NCBI GenBank assembly: GCA_963920665.1
Contig: OY987269.1
Span: 14,200,501 to 14,264,500, forward strand
Direction: 5' to 3'
Length of the DNA stretch: 64,000 bases
Source of the DNA: Straminergon stramineum
Taxonomy: Eukaryota > Streptophyta > Bryopsida > Hypnales > Calliergonaceae
Within the stretch, counting starts at the first letter, position 1. Each line of letters starts with the position of its first letter. The position numbers were made by a program, and so were the translations under genes. This document shows, one piece after another, positions 60,404-64,000 of the stretch. The notes below the pieces were generated by a model. That model was not told the origin of the DNA. It was given only the letters and a program-made list of their open reading frames with translations, and made no database searches.

Positions 60404-63400
60404 CACTCTAAAATTAGAAAATCAACAGACCATGGTTAAAGGCTCAAAGTTCATATTGCTATAAAATATTAAAATGTATGAATTTTTCAAATTTTCTAAT
60501 TGGAGTAGAAACTACACTTCGTAAGCTTCATTTCATTAGTTGGATTCAAATTCAAAAAATGTCATTTTTATGGCAATGACATTGAAGGCTTTGACATTGA
60601 AATTTTTTTTAAATTGTAATTTGTGCAATATTTTTTGGAATGATCTGAAAAAAAGTTCTACATGTAGATTATGATTATTAGTATCCATCTTAGAGAGTTA
60701 ATGTACAAAGTCCAAATTATGAAGTCAATAGAGCATGCTAAAGTTCTCAAATCACTAGAAGTAGGCTATTTAGTCCTTAAGACTACGAATCGAATGAACA
60801 AGTAGTTGAGAGTAGTGTCATTTAATTTGTTAATCAAGCACATCACATGTTGATAAGAAGACCGTAGATACACATTGGTGGGTCTATATATGATGCATGT
60901 TCAATGATTTCTTCCAATGATTTTTGCTTTTGACAATTGGTCATCCCTTCATTCATTATTCATATTGTAAATTTTTTTGCTCTTTTCGGCCATTGTTTTA
61001 GAATTCTCAAAATCATGTGTACATGCACAAAAAGACACATTTATGCACTTGAAGGAAAAGCATATTGTTTTATAGTCTATAGTGTTCTTTATTTTATTCT
61101 ACCAATATACAAGTGTAATTTTCACCAAAATTTACATACATAAAGTCAAAATGGGACGCAAATCACAAATTGAATTTTTGCATACAATAAGATCATGTGT
61201 TCATCCATTTCTTGAACTCTAAGAGACACATTTTTCTTTTCCAAATCCTAGTTTGATGTACAACCAAATTTTACTAAAATTTAGTAGACTTAATTGCTTT
61301 TCACTTCATCTCCTATTTTGTACGAGTTACCATTATATTATTGCTACTAGTATACCAATAGAAGAACTATATTACCTTCAAACTTGACAATCATCAATAG
61401 TTGTTTGTAGCAAAGTAAAGCCCTAGCCTTGTAATTCTCACATTGACTAATTTGAAGTATGTACTTCCAAATATGCATTCAAATCTTTTGAAGTTTATCA
61501 TCAATGCTAAAAACTAAGGTAATTACACCTAAAATTGCCCCCTTTTTGAATTGGACTCCTAGAAATATTTGCCTAAAATATACTCCCACTATTTATAAAT
61601 CTAAGATTGGTTTGAGAAAACATTTCTTGTTGAGCACTTTGAAAATTCATAATTTATTCATGCAATGTCCTAAAAATGCATTCTAAGAGAATATAGAATC
61701 TCCTTTTGAACACGAATACAATCTCACCAAAAATTCAAATATAATAATAATGGGAAACATGATGAATTGTTTATTCTATTAATTTTAGATGTAGTTACAT
61801 TTAAACAACATTCCCTTGCATAGCAAGCAAGTCAAAGGAGAAGAAAAAATCTCCTTAAAGTAGGGCCATTAGGAAAAATTGTAGTCCTAAAAGGGCTACT
61901 TCCCTATGAGAAGTTCCCCCTCAAAGGAAGTCATAGCCCCTCTGAGGAACAATGACCACTATTCATCATCAATGATGAATAGTGACACAATAAAATAAAT
62001 AAGTGAAGACATTAGGAATTGTCTATTTTAGCATCTCCTACTCACAACTTTACATTTTTAGTGATTTTGGACTTAAAAAATTCTACATAAACACATGCTT
62101 TGACTCTGAAACTCTATAATTGATGTCAATATTTTTGCTTTCTTCTTACTTACTTGACAATATTTTTTTCAAAGTTTGATTCATTGCTTTTCATGCTTCA
62201 AACTACTTCAAATCATGCTTACGGGTGTTGCTACCTTAATAAGAATCATTTTGAATGGTGTTGCTGAGATCAAATCTTTGAGTGGAGACTGCATTCATTA
62301 CATTCTTCAAGATTGAACATGGCATTTGAAAGAGATGTCATGGAGGTCAAAGAGAATTTAATGGAATCAAATTCTTCCAGCAATTCTGAAGCTAGGTTCT
62401 TCTACAAAAGAAAAAAATAAAGCTTGGTGCATCATTCGAACTTTCGAAATTCTTAATACAATAGGTTGCTAATAGCCAAATTTAAAATTAGTTCAATAAC
62501 TTTTTTGTCAAAGGTAACACAAGTCTTGCAATTGATTGTGGTAGTTTACTCTTGTTTTAGACAGACATGTTTTGCTCTGTTCATAAATACCTAGAATGAT
62601 GTCAACGTGGAGATAGCTTATAGCATAGCTTGTGTTGTAGAATGCTAGTCATTATTGTTTTGTCGTCCCTATAAGACTGTATTAGGTGTAGTTACTTGAA
62701 GACTCATAAAGCATCTACAACTATGAAATCACACCCTTGGTGACAAAAAGAACAACAATGGCATTGAACAACAATAAAACCTAAGCTCTTTACTAAATAT
62801 ACATGACTAGAAGCTAACATTTTCTTCAACAAGCATGGTATTATCGAATCCACCAGGTGTGAAAGTTTATGATTTCTAGACACTCAAATGAAATACACCT
62901 GACATCATGGTCCCTAGATAGTAACTCTATGTTTGTAAAACTAAATTTACTTCTTCTAATTTTATGTTACCAAGATTGAATGGTAGGACAGTGTTTATTT
63001 TTTTCATAACCATGCCGCAACTAGCTCCTTCATGGTTGCCAAAACAGATGTTTTAAATACTTCTGGAATTCTTTTTCCACAATCCTTTGAATTTCTTGAA
63101 ATTGAAAAACAATAAGAAACTATTACTAATATGATAATTGAGAGGGAAACAGTAATTATAAGTAAAACAAAACAAAAGTATGTATCAATTATCTAGTCAA
63201 ATCAAACTAATCCTTGCATTTCTTCATATATTGTAATTAGATCATCTGTAAGTTTTTGGACAAGCTTGGAAGCCTCACCATCAAACTCATGTATTGGGGC
63301 ACAAATGTAGACATAATTGTTTCACTATCTCAACCATAGTTGATCTTGTTTTGTTTTTTGCAGGCCCTAAAATTTGTCTAGATGAAGATGCTTTAATTTA

Positions 63401-64000
63401 ACCCCTAAAAAATCCTTAAAAATCAAATTGTGTTTGTTTAGGTTTTGGTCAATTGTTGGAAATTAAATTTTAAGATGTACATTTTGTTGAGAATATGAAG
63501 ATGTAACTTGCAAGTGTAAGGGAGTGTTTTTTTAAAAGATTTGTACAGACACACTAGCAATAGTAACCATTACTAGAAATCATACCTTTGAACTTGACAA
63601 AAGACTTTATAGGATCCTCATGTTGAGCTACACAAATATTTTCAAATCCCGCCTAACCTACATACACTTAAGAAGAATTTGATTACCATTAATTATTGGA
63701 ACAATAACGTGATTCACATTACTAACATACTTATAGATCCCTAGTCTAGTTCTCAAATTAAACAGTGTCATTGGTTAAACCACAAACATATCGTTATATC
63801 ACATCATTTGAGTACAAGGTAATTACACCTCAAAATTATTTAAATAAGTATTTGAGAATGGTTCCTATTATAAAATGATCTCTAAGTATTTGTTAAAGCA
63901 TATAGGCAGCCAAAAGAGGATTCTAGATGCTCTTAACATGTAGTTTTTGAACATTGTATGAATTAGTTATGACTTTTAAAAATATTAGAAGGAGCTGTAT
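60404..64000. other. AT-rich intergenic, nothing recognised
   Basis: Only frames shorter than 70 codons, no motif, no RNA gene and no clear repeat structure seen. Confidence 0.4.

Overview
The window is nuclear DNA of a plant with a repeat-rich genome. It has spliceosomal introns with GT-AG borders, AT-rich intergenic DNA, terminal-inverted-repeat (TIR) elements, solo LTRs and decayed transposon genes. Two host genes are clear, so gene density is low. The best lineage clue is a disease-resistance-type gene that joins a protein kinase to NB-ARC and LRR domains. That architecture is known mainly from mosses and some streptophyte algae, so a bryophyte, most likely a moss, is my preferred inference. 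No species can be named from sequence alone.

Layout. 1-1000: nested TIR elements, including a Stowaway-like MITE. 4905-14377, minus strand: MSH5, the meiotic MutS homologue, reconstructed here as 34 exons (about 823 residues) by following protein homology and GT-AG borders. It includes an 11-nt microexon and two candidate U12-type introns. 15484-15903: a MITE close to the 5' side of MSH5. 16359-17060 and 20025-22507: broken transposon-like coding sequence, including a piggyBac transposase relic with all three catalytic Asp still recognisable. 26470-30825: a dense nest of short TIR elements, most ending in TA-AGGTA, one carrying a perfect 40-bp hairpin. 34137-39927, plus strand: a four-exon gene for an N-terminal hydrophobic segment, a helical region, kinase, NB-ARC, about 25 LRRs and a ZZ-like zinc finger, with a 1-bp frameshift late in the LRR array. 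43740-44400: about four copies of a 179-bp tandem repeat. 44480-47890: a GC-rich mobile element with a minus-strand gag-like ORF broken by two in-frame TAG codons. 50146-51250 and 51492-52632: two related solo LTRs, the second inserted into a MITE. The remainder is mostly AT-rich intergenic DNA with old diverged repeats.

How it fits together. MSH5 acts with MSH4 in meiotic crossover formation. The kinase-NLR is probably an intracellular, possibly membrane-anchored, immune receptor. They show no functional link. Most of the rest records successive transposon insertions, followed by decay in which many stop codons look like C-to-T changes. No tRNA, rRNA or CRISPR array was recognised. No database search or alignment program was run; family calls rest on motifs and on knowledge of the families.
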